This document shows, piece after piece, positions 33,595-44,423 of a stretch of 64,000 nucleotides of DNA; positions within the stretch are counted from its first letter, which is position 1, and the number at the start of each line of letters is the position of its first letter. The stretch covers positions 310,001 through 374,000 of the forward strand of contig CAWFWX010000003.1 in the NCBI GenBank assembly GCA_963819635.1. The letters are read 5' to 3'. The notes under the pieces were generated by a model. That model had not been told where the DNA came from, did not search any database, and saw nothing but the letters and a program-made list of their open reading frames with translations. Position numbers and translations under genes: made by a program. The stretch comes from JACVRW01 sp963819635. GTDB lineage: Bacteria > Actinomycetota > Thermoleophilia > Solirubrobacterales > Thermoleophilaceae.

Positions 33595-35757
33595 GTGATC
33601 GCCAAGGTCGAGCCACTCACGCCTGCGCGGAGCCTGCGCGGGCCGTTCGACTACCTGCTCGCCGGGGCGCTCGAGGACGTGGGGATCGGCAGCATGCTCG
33701 TTGTGCCCTTCGGGCGGCGCCGGCTGCTTGGCGTGGTGGTGGACGTGGCGTCCGAGAGCGAGCTGCCGCCGGAGCGGCTCGCCGAGCCGATCGCGGCGCT
33801 GGAGGCCGACGTGCCGCAGTCGCTCGTGGCGCTCGGGCTCTGGGTGGCCCGCGAGTACGTGTCCACTCCCGCCCGCGGGCTCGCGCTCGTGCTGCCGCCG
33901 GGAACGGGCACGGGGGCCGGCCGGCCGCTTCGGCCGAAGCGCTCGCTGCGGGCCGCGATCACGCCGGCGGGCGAGGCCGCGCTGTGCGAGACCACGCGAA
34001 TGGGTGCGCGCCAGCGGGCCGCGCTGGAGGCAGTGGCGCCGGCGCCGCTGGGTGCGGCTGCGCTCGCTCGCCGGACGGGCTGCACGCACTCCACGCTGCG
34101 GAGCCTCGAGCGGCGCGGCCTGATCCGGCTGGAGAGCGCGGCGGAGCCGCCTCGGCGCACCCGGATCCATTCCGTGGGGGCTGTGGCCCAACCCGCTGCA
34201 CTCACCGAAGACCAGCAGGCGGCCTTCGAGACGATCCGGACCAGCCTGGGAGGAGAGAACCGCTCGCTTCTCCTCCACGGGGTCACCGGCAGTGGCAAGA
34301 CCGAGGTCTACCTGCGCTCGGTCGCCGCCGCCCTCGAGCGCGGGCTGTCCGCGATCGTCCTGGTGCCCGAGATCGCGCTGACACCGCAGACGGCGGGGCG
34401 CTTCGTGGAGCGCTTCGGCGACCGGGTGGCGGTGATGCACTCGCGTCTCTCGCAGCGCGAGCGCTACGACGAGTGGTGGCGGATGCGGCGCGGTGAGGCG
34501 CGCGTATGCGTGGGGCCGCGCTCGGCCGTGTTCGCGCCGTTCGACGACCTGGGCCTGATCGTCGTCGACGAGGAGCACGACGGCTCCTACAAGCAGGAGG
34601 GCGATCCGCGCTACGACGCGCGCGAGGTCGCCGAGCGGCGCGCCGCCGAGGAGGGCGCTCTGCTCGTGGCCGGGAGCGCGACGCCGCGGCCGGAGAGCGT
34701 GCTGCGCTACGAGCGCGTCCGCCTCCCGTCGCGGGTGGACGGCAGGCGGCTGCCGCCCGTGGAGCTCGTCGGGATGGCGGGCACCAGCGGGCCGCTCCAC
34801 GAGCGCACGCGCGAGGCGCTCGACGACGTGCGCCGCCGCGAGGAGAAGGCGATCGTCCTGCTCAACAGGCGCGGCTGGTCGAACTTCCTCTCGTGCCGCT
34901 CCTGCGCACGGGTCTGGGAATGCCCGCACTGCGATGTGACGCTGGTGCTCCACCGCGGCCTCGGCGAGGTGTCCTGTCACCACTGCGGCCACCGCGAGCC
35001 GGCGCCGCGCGAGTGCCCCGAGTGCGGCTCGGTGTCGGTGGCGCGCCACGGCGCGGGCACGGAGCAGCTCGAGCGCGAGCTCGAGGAGCTGGTGGCCCCG
35101 CTGCCCGTGTTCAGGCTGGACTCCGACGTCGCGGCGGCGGCGGGCGTGGCCGCGGTGCTACGCCGCTTCGACGAGGCGCCGGCCGGCGTGCTCGTGGGCA
35201 CGCAGATGGTCGCGAAGGGCCACGACTTCCCCGACGTGACGCTCGGGGTCGTGCTCGACGCCGACGCGACGCTGCGGTTCCCGGACTTCCGCGCGGAGGA
35301 GCGCACGTTCGCGCTGGTGGCACAGCTCGCGGGCAGGAGCGGGCGCGGCGAGCGCGGCGGCCGCGTGGTCGTCCAGGCGCTCGACCCGGCCGCCGAGGCG
35401 CTGCGGTTCGCTGCGCGCCACGATGCGGACGGCTTCCTCGAGGCTGAGCTGCGGCGGCGGGAGCTTCTCGGCTACCCGCCCCACGGCCATCTGATCAGGG
35501 TCGTCTGCTCGTCGACCGACCCCGGGCCGGAGCTCGACGCCGCCGGCGCGATCGGGCGGCTCGTGTCGGCCGCCGGGGTGCCGGCGCTCGGGCCCGCACC
35601 GCTGTTCCGGCGCCAGGCCCGCCACCGCGCACAACTCGTGATCCGGTCACCGGAGAGGGCGAGGGCGATCGCCGCCGTGCGCGTCGCGGTGGAGCAGGTG
35701 GCGGCTCTGCGGGAGCATGCTGCCGCGAGCTTCGCGGTCGACGTCGATCCGCAGTAA
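33595..35757 (+). CDS. priA: Primosomal protein N' (PriA helicase)
   Basis: Restarts stalled replication forks; superfamily 2 3'-5' helicase. 720 aa. The N-terminal DNA-binding region begins VEPLTPARSLRGPFDYLL. Walker A GVTGSGKTEVYL and the DEEHDGSYKQ Walker B are intact; two zinc-binding clusters follow (CRSCARVWECPHC and CHHCGHREPAPRECPECG). Helicase motifs V and VI read GTQMVAKGHDFPDVT and AQLAGRSGRGERGG. GTG 33595 gives the family N-terminus; an upstream GTG in the tandem repeat adds non-conserved residues. Some actinobacterial PriA proteins lack ATPase motifs, but these look intact. Confidence 0.95.
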   Translation: MIAKVEPLTPARSLRGPFDYLLAGALEDVGIGSMLVVPFGRRRLLGVVVDVASESELPPERLAEPIAALEADVPQSLVALGLWVAREYVSTPARGLALVLPPGTGTGAGRPLRPKRSLRAAITPAGEAALCETTRMGARQRAALEAVAPAPLGAAALARRTGCTHSTLRSLERRGLIRLESAAEPPRRTRIHSVGAVAQPAALTEDQQAAFETIRTSLGGENRSLLLHGVTGSGKTEVYLRSVAAALERGLSAIVLVPEIALTPQTAGRFVERFGDRVAVMHSRLSQRERYDEWWRMRRGEARVCVGPRSAVFAPFDDLGLIVVDEEHDGSYKQEGDPRYDAREVAERRAAEEGALLVAGSATPRPESVLRYERVRLPSRVDGRRLPPVELVGMAGTSGPLHERTREALDDVRRREEKAIVLLNRRGWSNFLSCRSCARVWECPHCDVTLVLHRGLGEVSCHHCGHREPAPRECPECGSVSVARHGAGTEQLERELEELVAPLPVFRLDSDVAAAAGVAAVLRRFDEAPAGVLVGTQMVAKGHDFPDVTLGVVLDADATLRFPDFRAEERTFALVAQLAGRSGRGERGGRVVVQALDPAAEALRFAARHDADGFLEAELRRRELLGYPPHGHLIRVVCSSTDPGPELDAAGAIGRLVSAAGVPALGPAPLFRRQARHRAQLVIRSPERARAIAAVRVAVEQVAALREHAAASFAVDVDPQ

Positions 35758-35760
35758 CAC

Positions 35761-35775
35761 CGCCGTCCTCCGGCG
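35761..35775 (+). terminator. Small hairpin between priA and def
   Basis: CGCCG, loop TCCTC, CGGCG, 4 bases after the priA stop and 16 bases before the def ATG. Weak (5-bp stem, no T-run); it could attenuate read-through or be incidental. Confidence 0.3.
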
Positions 35776-35790
35776 TTAGACTCGGGCTCG

Positions 35791-36399
35791 ATGGACGAGG
35801 ATCGGGAGAACGTAGAGGTCGTAGAGGTCGTGGAGCCGGACGAGGACGCGCCGGCGCTCGACCCCGAGGCGGAAGCGCGGCGCGTCGCCGCCATGTCGTT
35901 CATCCGCCGCCTGGGCGACCCGATCCTGAAGTCGGCCGCCACGCCGGTCGACCGCTTCGACGAGTCGCTGCGCAAGCAGGTGAGCCGGATGGCGGGAATC
36001 ATGGGCGACGCCTACGGCGTGGGCCTGGCCGCCCCGCAACTCGGGCTCTCCCAGCGTCTGCTCGTCTACCGCATCGGACCGGACGCGCCGGTGATCGCGC
36101 TCGCCAACCCTGAGCTCGAGTGGACGAGCGACGACCAGGAGGTCCTCGACGAGGGCTGTCTCTCGATCCCCGGCATCACCGTCGACGTCGAGCGCCCGGT
36201 GTACGTGCGCGTGCGCGCCCTCGACGAGGACGGCCAGACCCGCCTGGTGGAGGCGTCAGGCCTCGAAGCGCGCGTGATCCAGCACGAGATGGACCACCTG
36301 GACGGCGTGCTGATCCTGGACCGCACGACCCGCGACGAGCGCAAGCGCGCGCTGCGCGAGCTACGCGAGGCGGAACGCGCCCGCGAAGAAGCGGCCTAA
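35791..36399 (+). CDS. def: Peptide deformylase with acidic N-terminal extension
   Basis: Removes the formyl group from new proteins; works with Fmt (55228). 202 aa. The three metal motifs are intact: GVGLAAPQLG, EGCLSIPG (Cys ligand) and QHEMDHLDGVL (two His and the catalytic Glu). The first 38 residues are an acidic extension (MDEDRENVEVVEVVEPDEDA) coded partly by short GTAGAGGTC repeats; the core begins at FIRRLGDPIL. An internal ATG at the AAMSF position could give the short form. Confidence 0.95.
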   Translation: MDEDRENVEVVEVVEPDEDAPALDPEAEARRVAAMSFIRRLGDPILKSAATPVDRFDESLRKQVSRMAGIMGDAYGVGLAAPQLGLSQRLLVYRIGPDAPVIALANPELEWTSDDQEVLDEGCLSIPGITVDVERPVYVRVRALDEDGQTRLVEASGLEARVIQHEMDHLDGVLILDRTTRDERKRALRELREAERAREEAA

Positions 36400-36404
36400 C
36401 TTCC

Positions 36405-36483
36405 GGCGAACGACGGCATTGAGGACCGGCTCTGTTCAGGTGGCAGAGAATCGTTGCGTTATCCGCAACGTTTTGCTGCCACC
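36405..36483. repeat. Hairpin element, partial copy C, and bidirectional terminator
   Basis: GGCGAACGACGGCATTGAGG (36405-36424) matches the left arm of copies A and B. It leads into a different but very strong hairpin: GGTGGCAG (36439-36446) with CTGCCACC (36476-36483), and inside it CGTTGCG (36452-36458) with CGCAACG (36464-36470), separated by symmetrical 5-base internal loops. It lies between the convergent def and malate synthase genes and probably terminates both. Confidence 0.7.
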
Positions 36484-36512
36484 CGGATTCCCGGCTCCGC
36501 CCGCGCCGCCCT

Positions 36513-38090
<1,578 letters not shown>

Positions 38091-38094
38091 GCCA

Positions 38095-39750
38095 TCACGT
38101 CCTCGTCAGCTTCTTGTAGGTGATCCGGTGGGGCCTGTCTGCTTCCGTACCCAGACGAGCCCTTCGGTTCTCCTCATATGCCTCGAAGTTGCCCTCGAAC
38201 CAGGTGACCTGCGAGTCACCCTCGAAGGCGAGCACGTGCGTGGCGACGCGGTCGAGGAACCAGCGGTCGTGCGAGATGATCACCGCGCAGCCCGCGAATG
38301 AGAGCAGTGCCTCCTCGAGTGCACGGAGCGTGTCGACGTCCAGGTCGTTGGTCGGCTCGTCGAGCAGCAGCAGGTTGCCGCCGCGGCGGAGCAGCTTCGC
38401 CAGGTGCACGCGGTTTCGCTCGCCGCCCGAGAGCGCGCCGACCTTGCGCTGCTGGTCCGACCCGCGGAAGTTGAAGCCGGCGGCGTAGGCACGCGAGCTC
38501 ATCTCCCGCTCGCCCACCTTGATCTGGTCGTAGCCGTCCGAGATCTCCTCCCAGACCGTCTTGTCCGGGTCGAGCGCGTCGCGCGACTGGTCCACGTAGG
38601 CGAGCTCGACGGACTCGCCGAGCCGAAGCTCGCCCGCGTCCGGCTCGTCCTCGCCGACGATCATCCTGAACAGGGTCGTCTTGCCGGCGCCGTTCGGGCC
38701 GATCACGCCGACGATGCCCGCAGGCGGAAGCATGAAGCTGAGCTCCTCCATCAGGAGGCGGTCGCCGAATCCCTTGCGGACGCCCTCGCTCTCGAGCACC
38801 ACGTCCCCGAGCCGCGGTCCCGCCGGGATGTGGATCTGCACCTGGTCGAGCTTCACGCTCTTCTCCTCGGCGAGCAGCGCCTCATAGCGCTTCAGGCGGG
38901 CGCGCGCCTTCGTGCGGCGGCCCTTGGGCGACTCGCGCACCCACTCGAGCTCACGCGCGATCGTGCGCTGGCGGGCGGTCTCGCGCCGGTCCTCGAGGGC
39001 GAGCCGCTCCTGCTTCTGCTCGAGCCAGGCGCTGTAGTTGCCCTTGAAGGGAAGGCCACGGCCGCGGTCGAGCTCCAGGATCCAGCCGGCGACGTTGTCG
39101 AGGAAGTAGCGGTCGTGGGTGACCGCCACGACCGTGCCCTTGTACTCCTCGAGGTGCGTCTCGAGCCAGGCGACCGACTCCGCGTCGAGGTGGTTCGTGG
39201 GCTCGTCGAGGAGCAGCAGGTCGGGCGCGCTCAGGAGCAGCCGGCAGAGCGCGACCCGGCGCCGCTCGCCGCCCGAGAGCGTCTCGACGTCGGCGTCGCC
39301 CGGCGGCAGGCGCAGCGCGTCCATCGCGATCTCGAGCGTGGTGTCGAGGCTCCACGCGTCGGCGGCGTCGATCGCGTCCTGAAGGCGGGCGAACTCGGCG
39401 GCCGTCTCGTCCGAGTAGTTCGCGGCGAGCTCGTTGAAGCGGTCGAGCATGTCGCGCAGCCCGCGCACGCCGTCCTCGACGTTCCCGCGCACGTCCTTGC
39501 TCGGGTCGAGCTGGGGCTCCTGCTCCAGCAGCCCCACGGTCGCCCCAGGCGCGAGCTGGGCGTCGCCGCGGAAGTCGGTGTCCTGCCCGGCCATGATTCG
39601 CAGCAGTGTGGACTTCCCGGACCCGTTCGGGCCGAGCACGCCGATCTTGGCGCCCGGCAGGAACGACAGGGAGATGTCCTCGAGCACCCGTTTGTCAGGC
39701 GGGTGGACCCGGGACAGCTTGAACATGGTGAAGATGTACTGGCTCGACAT
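38095..39750 (-). CDS. ettA: Energy-dependent translational throttle protein EttA (ABC-F)
   Basis: ABC-F ATPase that binds the ribosomal E site and gates elongation by energy status. 551 aa, two ABC domains. Domain 1 has GPNGSGKSTLLR and LSGGERRRVALC; domain 2 has GPNGAGKTTLFR and LSGGERNRVHLAKLL. Both DEPTNHLD / DEPTNDLD Walker B motifs are present, and the arm and linker regions (about 95-140 and 245-310) fit EttA. No transmembrane helices. Confidence 0.95.
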   Translation of the reverse strand: MSSQYIFTMFKLSRVHPPDKRVLEDISLSFLPGAKIGVLGPNGSGKSTLLRIMAGQDTDFRGDAQLAPGATVGLLEQEPQLDPSKDVRGNVEDGVRGLRDMLDRFNELAANYSDETAAEFARLQDAIDAADAWSLDTTLEIAMDALRLPPGDADVETLSGGERRRVALCRLLLSAPDLLLLDEPTNHLDAESVAWLETHLEEYKGTVVAVTHDRYFLDNVAGWILELDRGRGLPFKGNYSAWLEQKQERLALEDRRETARQRTIARELEWVRESPKGRRTKARARLKRYEALLAEEKSVKLDQVQIHIPAGPRLGDVVLESEGVRKGFGDRLLMEELSFMLPPAGIVGVIGPNGAGKTTLFRMIVGEDEPDAGELRLGESVELAYVDQSRDALDPDKTVWEEISDGYDQIKVGEREMSSRAYAAGFNFRGSDQQRKVGALSGGERNRVHLAKLLRRGGNLLLLDEPTNDLDVDTLRALEEALLSFAGCAVIISHDRWFLDRVATHVLAFEGDSQVTWFEGNFEAYEENRRARLGTEADRPHRITYKKLTRT

Positions 39751-39775
39751 GAGCGGTCGAGGATAGAGTCAGGCC

Positions 39776-41254
39776 GTGGGACAGGAGGTTCCCGCGGCGG
39801 TTTACTCGCGCGAGGACCGCCAGCGTTATAGACAGAAGGTCAGGACGTGTCTCGACGTCTTCGCGCGCATGCTCAGCGAGGCGCGCTTCGAAGCGGATCG
39901 GCGCTCCTTCGGTCTCGAGGTCGAGCTGAACCTGACCGACGAGGCCGGCGACCCGGCGATGGTCAACATGCGCGCGCTCGAGGCGATCGCCGACTCCGAC
40001 TTCCAGACCGAGATCGGCCAGTTCAACGTCGAGATCAACGTGCCGCCCCGCACGCTCCAGGGGGAGGTCTTCACCGAGCTGGAGGAGGCGGTACGGGGCA
40101 GCCTCAACCGCGCCGAGGAGCGCGCCCGGACGGTCGGCGCGCACATGATGATCATCGGGATCCTGCCGACCGTCGGGGAGCAGCATCTGACGGCCGAGGC
40201 CTTCAGCCCGAGCCCGCGTTACCAGCAGCTGAACGAGCAGATCTTCGCCGCCCGCGGAGAGGACCTCGAGATCTCGATTCAGGGCGTCGAGCGTCTCTCC
40301 ACGTTCGCCGACACGATCGCCCCAGAGGCGGCCTGCACGAGCGTCCAGCTCCATCTCCAGGTCGAACCCGAGGGCTTCGCCAGCCACTGGAACGCCGCGC
40401 AGGCGATCGCCGGGGCGCAGGTCGCCGTGGCGGCCAACTCACCCTTCTTCTTCGGCCGCGAGCTCTGGCGCGAGACGCGCATCGCGCTGTTCGAGCAGGC
40501 GACCGACACGCGCCCGGAAGAGCTGAAGGCGCAGGGCGTGCGCCCGCGCGTGTGGTTCGGCGAGCGCTGGATCACGTCGATATTCGACCTGTTCGAGGAG
40601 AACGTGCGCTTCTTCCCGGCGCTGCTGCCGGTGTGCGAGCTCGAGGACCCGGTCGAGGTGCTCGAGCGCGGCGACACGCCACAGCTGCACGAGCTGCGGC
40701 TCCACAACGGCACGATCTACCGCTGGAACCGGCCGATCTACGACACCGTGGGCGACCGTCCGCACCTGCGCGTGGAGAACCGGCTCCTGCCGGCCGGGCC
40801 GACCGTGGTCGACGTGTGCGCCAACGCCGCCTTCTACTACGGGCTCGTGCGCACGCTCGTGGCCGAGGAGCGGCCGCTCTGGTCGCAGATGTCCTTCTCG
40901 GCAGCCGAGGAGAACTTCCACACCGCCGCGCGCGACGGGATCGCCGCCCGGGTCTACTGGCCGGGCGTGGGGGAGGTGCCGGTCGCCGAGCTCGTGCTGC
41001 GCCGGCTGCTGCCCGCCGCGCACGCCGGGCTGGAGGACGCCGGCGTGGCCGCCGCCGACCGCGATCGCCTGCTCGGAATCATCGAGCGCCGCTGCGTGAC
41101 GATGCAGAACGGCGCCACATGGCAGGCCGGCACGTTCCACCGCCTCTACGAGGACCAGAAGCTCGACCGCGCCGACGCCCTGCGGCGCATGACCGTGCTG
41201 TACCGCGACCACATGCACGCGAACGAGCCGGTCCACGAGTGGCCGTTGCCGTAA
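39776..41254 (+). CDS. Glutamate-cysteine ligase-like (GCS2 family) carboxylate-amine ligase
   Basis: ATP-grasp-like amide ligase fold of the GCS2 family; 492 aa. N-terminal FGLEVELNLTDEAGDPAMVN and QTEIGQFNVEINVPP are the family's metal and substrate blocks; SVQLHLQVEP and LRVENRLLPAGPTVVDVCAN follow. The long version (about 490 aa) is common in Actinomycetota; true gamma-glutamylcysteine synthesis or another amide bond cannot be told apart here. GTG start 39776, divergent from ettA with 25 bases between. Confidence 0.85.
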   Translation: MGQEVPAAVYSREDRQRYRQKVRTCLDVFARMLSEARFEADRRSFGLEVELNLTDEAGDPAMVNMRALEAIADSDFQTEIGQFNVEINVPPRTLQGEVFTELEEAVRGSLNRAEERARTVGAHMMIIGILPTVGEQHLTAEAFSPSPRYQQLNEQIFAARGEDLEISIQGVERLSTFADTIAPEAACTSVQLHLQVEPEGFASHWNAAQAIAGAQVAVAANSPFFFGRELWRETRIALFEQATDTRPEELKAQGVRPRVWFGERWITSIFDLFEENVRFFPALLPVCELEDPVEVLERGDTPQLHELRLHNGTIYRWNRPIYDTVGDRPHLRVENRLLPAGPTVVDVCANAAFYYGLVRTLVAEERPLWSQMSFSAAEENFHTAARDGIAARVYWPGVGEVPVAELVLRRLLPAAHAGLEDAGVAAADRDRLLGIIERRCVTMQNGATWQAGTFHRLYEDQKLDRADALRRMTVLYRDHMHANEPVHEWPLP

Positions 41255-41293
41255 GAGCGGCGCGGCGAAGCCCTACCGCGGATTTGCCCTGAC

Positions 41294-43682
41294 TCACCGT
41301 CGCTTGCGCTTCAGCCTCGGCGTGACGCGCTTCTTCACGGTGCGCGTGTTGCCGGCCGGGTCCCTGACCACGGCGTTGAGGCTGAGCGTCAGCTTGCCCT
41401 TGCGTCGCAGCAACCGCCGCAGCACCTTCGGCAGGCGTGTGCTGACCGTCGTCCTGCCTCGCGCGGCCACGCGGAAGGACTTGGCCTTCAGCTTGACCCG
41501 CCGGTTGCGGGAGACCGACACCCTGTTGGCCGTCCGACCCGAGAGCCTGCCCAGCACCTCGAAGCCGTTGGCGTTCGCGACTCGCACCTTGAGCGGCCCC
41601 GTGGCGGGGATGCGGCCGGCCAGCGAGAGCGTGACCAGCGTCCTGGCGCCGAACGCGGGCGTGGGGGGCGTCGGTCCGCCGCCGTCGCCCGGCGGCGTCG
41701 CCTGCAGCTCGACGGCGCCGATGTCGGAGCCGTCGCCGGCGTTCGTGATGGCGCCGAAGTCGAACGGCCGCGGGAGCCCACGCTGGTCCGTGGTGAGACC
41801 GAATAGCCGAGCCGGCATCGATCACCGGGCTGCCGCTTGCCGGCACCATCGTCTCCGTGGGCCCGCCGTTCGACTGCAACGCACCGAGCAGAGGGTCGGC
41901 CGTGAGCGGTGTGCCGGGCACACTGCCGGCGTTCCTCGCGACATAGGTGCGGACCAGATCGAACTCGCCAACCAGGGCACTGGCGCTGCCGAGATCGTCT
42001 GCAGGTCGAGCGTCATCGTGGGCTTGTAGGAGACCAGGTCGATCTGCGCACCGGAGTCGGCAACGATCGTGTCTCGCAGCGTCGCCGCCGCGGTGCGGCG
42101 ACCCTGGCGTCGTAGGCCAGGTTGTAGATCGAGCTGCCGTCGTGGGTCGCGGTGTTGTCGGCGAAGGTCACACCGTCGGCGCGGAGCGGGCCGCCCAGGT
42201 TGAAGACCGCGCCTCCAAGCCCCTTCGTGGATCGGGCACGCTGGGAGGGCCGCCGGCGGCCGTGTTGGCGGTGAGCGTGGACGCGCGGATCGTGAGGTCG
42301 CCCTTCATGCTGAAGATCGCGCCGCCCATGCCGGCGCCGCCGCCGCCGACCTCGGCGGTAGCTGTCCCGCCGCCGAACCCCGCGTCGCCGCTGCCGGGAC
42401 CGGGACGGGGCCGGCCGCCGCCGCCGCCGAAGCCGCCGCTTCCGCCCGGCGCCCGCGCGGTGGCGGAACCCCCAAAGAGGCCACCACCTCCGCCGCCGCC
42501 GCCAAAGCCGCCGCCGCCACCGTGACCGCCGCTGCCGGCGGTCCCCGAGGTGAAGCCCGGAGTGCCGCTTCCGCGTGCGCCGCCTGCGCCGCCGGAGCCA
42601 CCGCCCGCGCCGACACCGCCGCCGCCGCCACCGCCTCCGCCGCCTCCGCCTCCGCCGTTTCCGTCATCCGGCTCCTAGACCGCTCGTGCCGTTCGAGCCG
42701 GCGGCGCCACCTGCACCGAGCGCCCCACCGCCGCTCCCGTCGCCGCCTCCGCCGCCAGCGCCGACTGGAGCGCCGCCGCCCGCGACGCCTCCGGCGCCCC
42801 GGCCGCTTCCGCCGCCGCTGCCGTCGCCCCCAAGCGCCCCCGGGGAACCCAAGGAGCCGCCCGCGTAGCCGCCCAGCCCGGTCCCGTCGCCGCCACCCGC
42901 GCCCGGATCGGGGCCATTCGCCGCGACGCCGACCGCGCCCGGACGGAAGCCCGCGCCGCCACCGCCGGCGCCGCCCGAGCCCCCGTTGCCCGTCGACGGT
43001 GCGCCGCCCAAGCCGCCGGCACCGCCCTGGACCAGGGGGAACATGCCAACGCCGAAGCCGCCACCGTTCCCGCCGACTGCGTCCGTTCCGATGCCGCCGC
43101 CTCCGTCTCCCAGGCCGGGCTGCGCGCCCGAGCCGCCGCGGGCGGTGTTGTCAGTGAGCGTGCTCCGCTCGATCACCAATGTGCCCTGGCTGAAGATCGC
43201 GCCGCCCATGCCGGCGCCGCCGCCGCCGCCGTTCGAGTCCCCGCCCTTGGCGAGCCCACCGACGAGCGTCAGGTCCAGCAGGGTGAGCCTGCCGGCGCCG
43301 GGCGAGATGTAGCCGGTCGCCGTGCTATCTGCGCCGACGAAGAGGAAGCGGAACTCCGGCGCCCCTGCGGAGCGGTGATCGTCGCGCCATTGCCGGCGAT
43401 TGTCACGTCGCTGGCGATCGGCGGCAGACCGTTGGGTCCGTACCAGTTGTTGTGCGGCGTGGTGAGCGTGTACGTGCAACCGGAGCCGAGGGCCACCACA
43501 TCCGCCCCAGCTCCGTTCGCGTTCGCGCTCTCGATCGCCGCGACCAGCGAGGCCACGTCGCCGGTCGCCCCTGTGCAGGCCGCCGGGAACGTCGCCGCCG
43601 GGGCGGTACCGGGTTGCAGAACGAGGGCTGTCCCGGCGAGCAACAGGGCGCCTCGTAGCCTCCGCGTGTCCGTCACCTTCAT
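41294..43682 (-). pseudogene. Exported glycine-rich, choice-of-anchor-Q surface protein, multiply frameshifted
   Basis: Reads as one protein only by changing frame about six times. N-terminus at 43682: signal peptide RGALLLAGTALVLQPGTAPA, then CTGATGDVASLVAAIESAN and YTLTTPHNNWYG, a start typical of right-handed beta-helix proteins. The middle (42300-43200) is a Gly-rich GGxGG region holding repeated GAGMGGAIFS segments. The C-terminal part has DPLLGALQSNGGPTETMV and SPVIDAG (choice-of-anchor Q), RGLPRPFDFGA, GSDIGAVELQ and a basic tail ending RDPAGNTRTVKKRV. Breaks lie near 43370, 42668, 42228, 42095, 41990 and 41822. The protein would be secreted, about 780 aa. Real decay and assembly error in a G/C-repetitive region are both possible. 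Confidence 0.75.
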
Positions 43683-43775
43683 CCGCTCTCCTGTGCGCGA
43701 GACGTTGATCCCACGGCGCGAACCAAGCTAATCGACCGCGGCAAGTCCTGCCACACGAAGCGCTACGCGATCGAG

Positions 43776-44340
43776 TCAGCTACCCCGCAGCCCGACGGCT
43801 TCGAGGGCCTCGTCGTGATCGATGTAGTCCTGCTGATGGATCACCCTGCCCTTCGCGAGTGTCACGACCGATGCGAGCTTGCCGGTCAACGGGACCCCGC
43901 TCGCCTGGGCTCGAACGGGCGCGTCGTAGAGCAGCACCAGGCGGTCTCCCATGTCGATGAGCTCCAGGGCGTCAATGCGAATGTCGGCGCCCCACGCCTC
44001 GGATAGCTCCGACACGTACCTGCCGTAGCCCGCGGCGCCTCGATAGCAGGGCTCGAAGAAGCCGGACTCGACCGCCTCGCGCGGCGGGTGGAACTCGAAG
44101 TCGGGGTCCCGAGTGGGCGTGAGCGCGGCAAGATCGCGGCGGTTGAACGCCTCCGCCGACAGCCGCATGCCACGCAACAGGAGCGCTTGGCGCAGGCGCG
44201 AGCTCGGCGGCAGCCTCGCCGACCAGGCGAAGGGCGGCAGCTGCCAGCCACGGCACGCGCGCAAGGAGCCGCTGCTCAAACGCGCGGCCCTTTCCTTCAC
44301 GCAGCCGAACGGGCTTGCGAACGACCTGGCGGCTCGACAT
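43776..44340 (-). pseudogene. NTF2/SnoaL-like protein, frameshifted
   Basis: Small cone-fold protein of a family common in this bacterial group; usually called nuclear transport factor 2 family, function unknown. The N-terminal part from ATG 44340 (MSSRQVVRKPVRLREGKGRA, then VPWLAAAALRLVG) is in one frame; the rest (LPPSSRLRQALLLRGMRL, then FNRRDLAALTPTRDPDFEF, CYRGAAGYGRYVSELSEAWG, ending EALEAVGLRGS) is in another. One extra base near 44215 explains it. No stop interrupts the second frame upstream. Confidence 0.7.
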
Positions 44341-44423
44341 CGCCGCCCAGTATCCGCCAGTGTCGATTTCGCGGCCGCTCGTTCGACGCTCAGGTAGATC
44401 GACGCCACCGAAAGGGAGACCCC

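Noticed and set aside
32023..35049. 1008-aa open frame on the minus strand
   Set aside because: Spans the antisense of the HD-GYP and priA genes and the tandem repeat; Arg/His/Gln-rich with no domain. Shadow frame.
41947..43157. Plus-strand Pro/Arg-rich frames of 97-211 aa
   Set aside because: Antisense to Gly-rich codons (GGC/GCC read as Pro/Arg/Ala); compositional artefacts.
42664..43479. Separate PE_PGRS-like protein
   Set aside because: It is the Gly-rich middle of the frameshifted surface protein; no PE domain and no own signal peptide.
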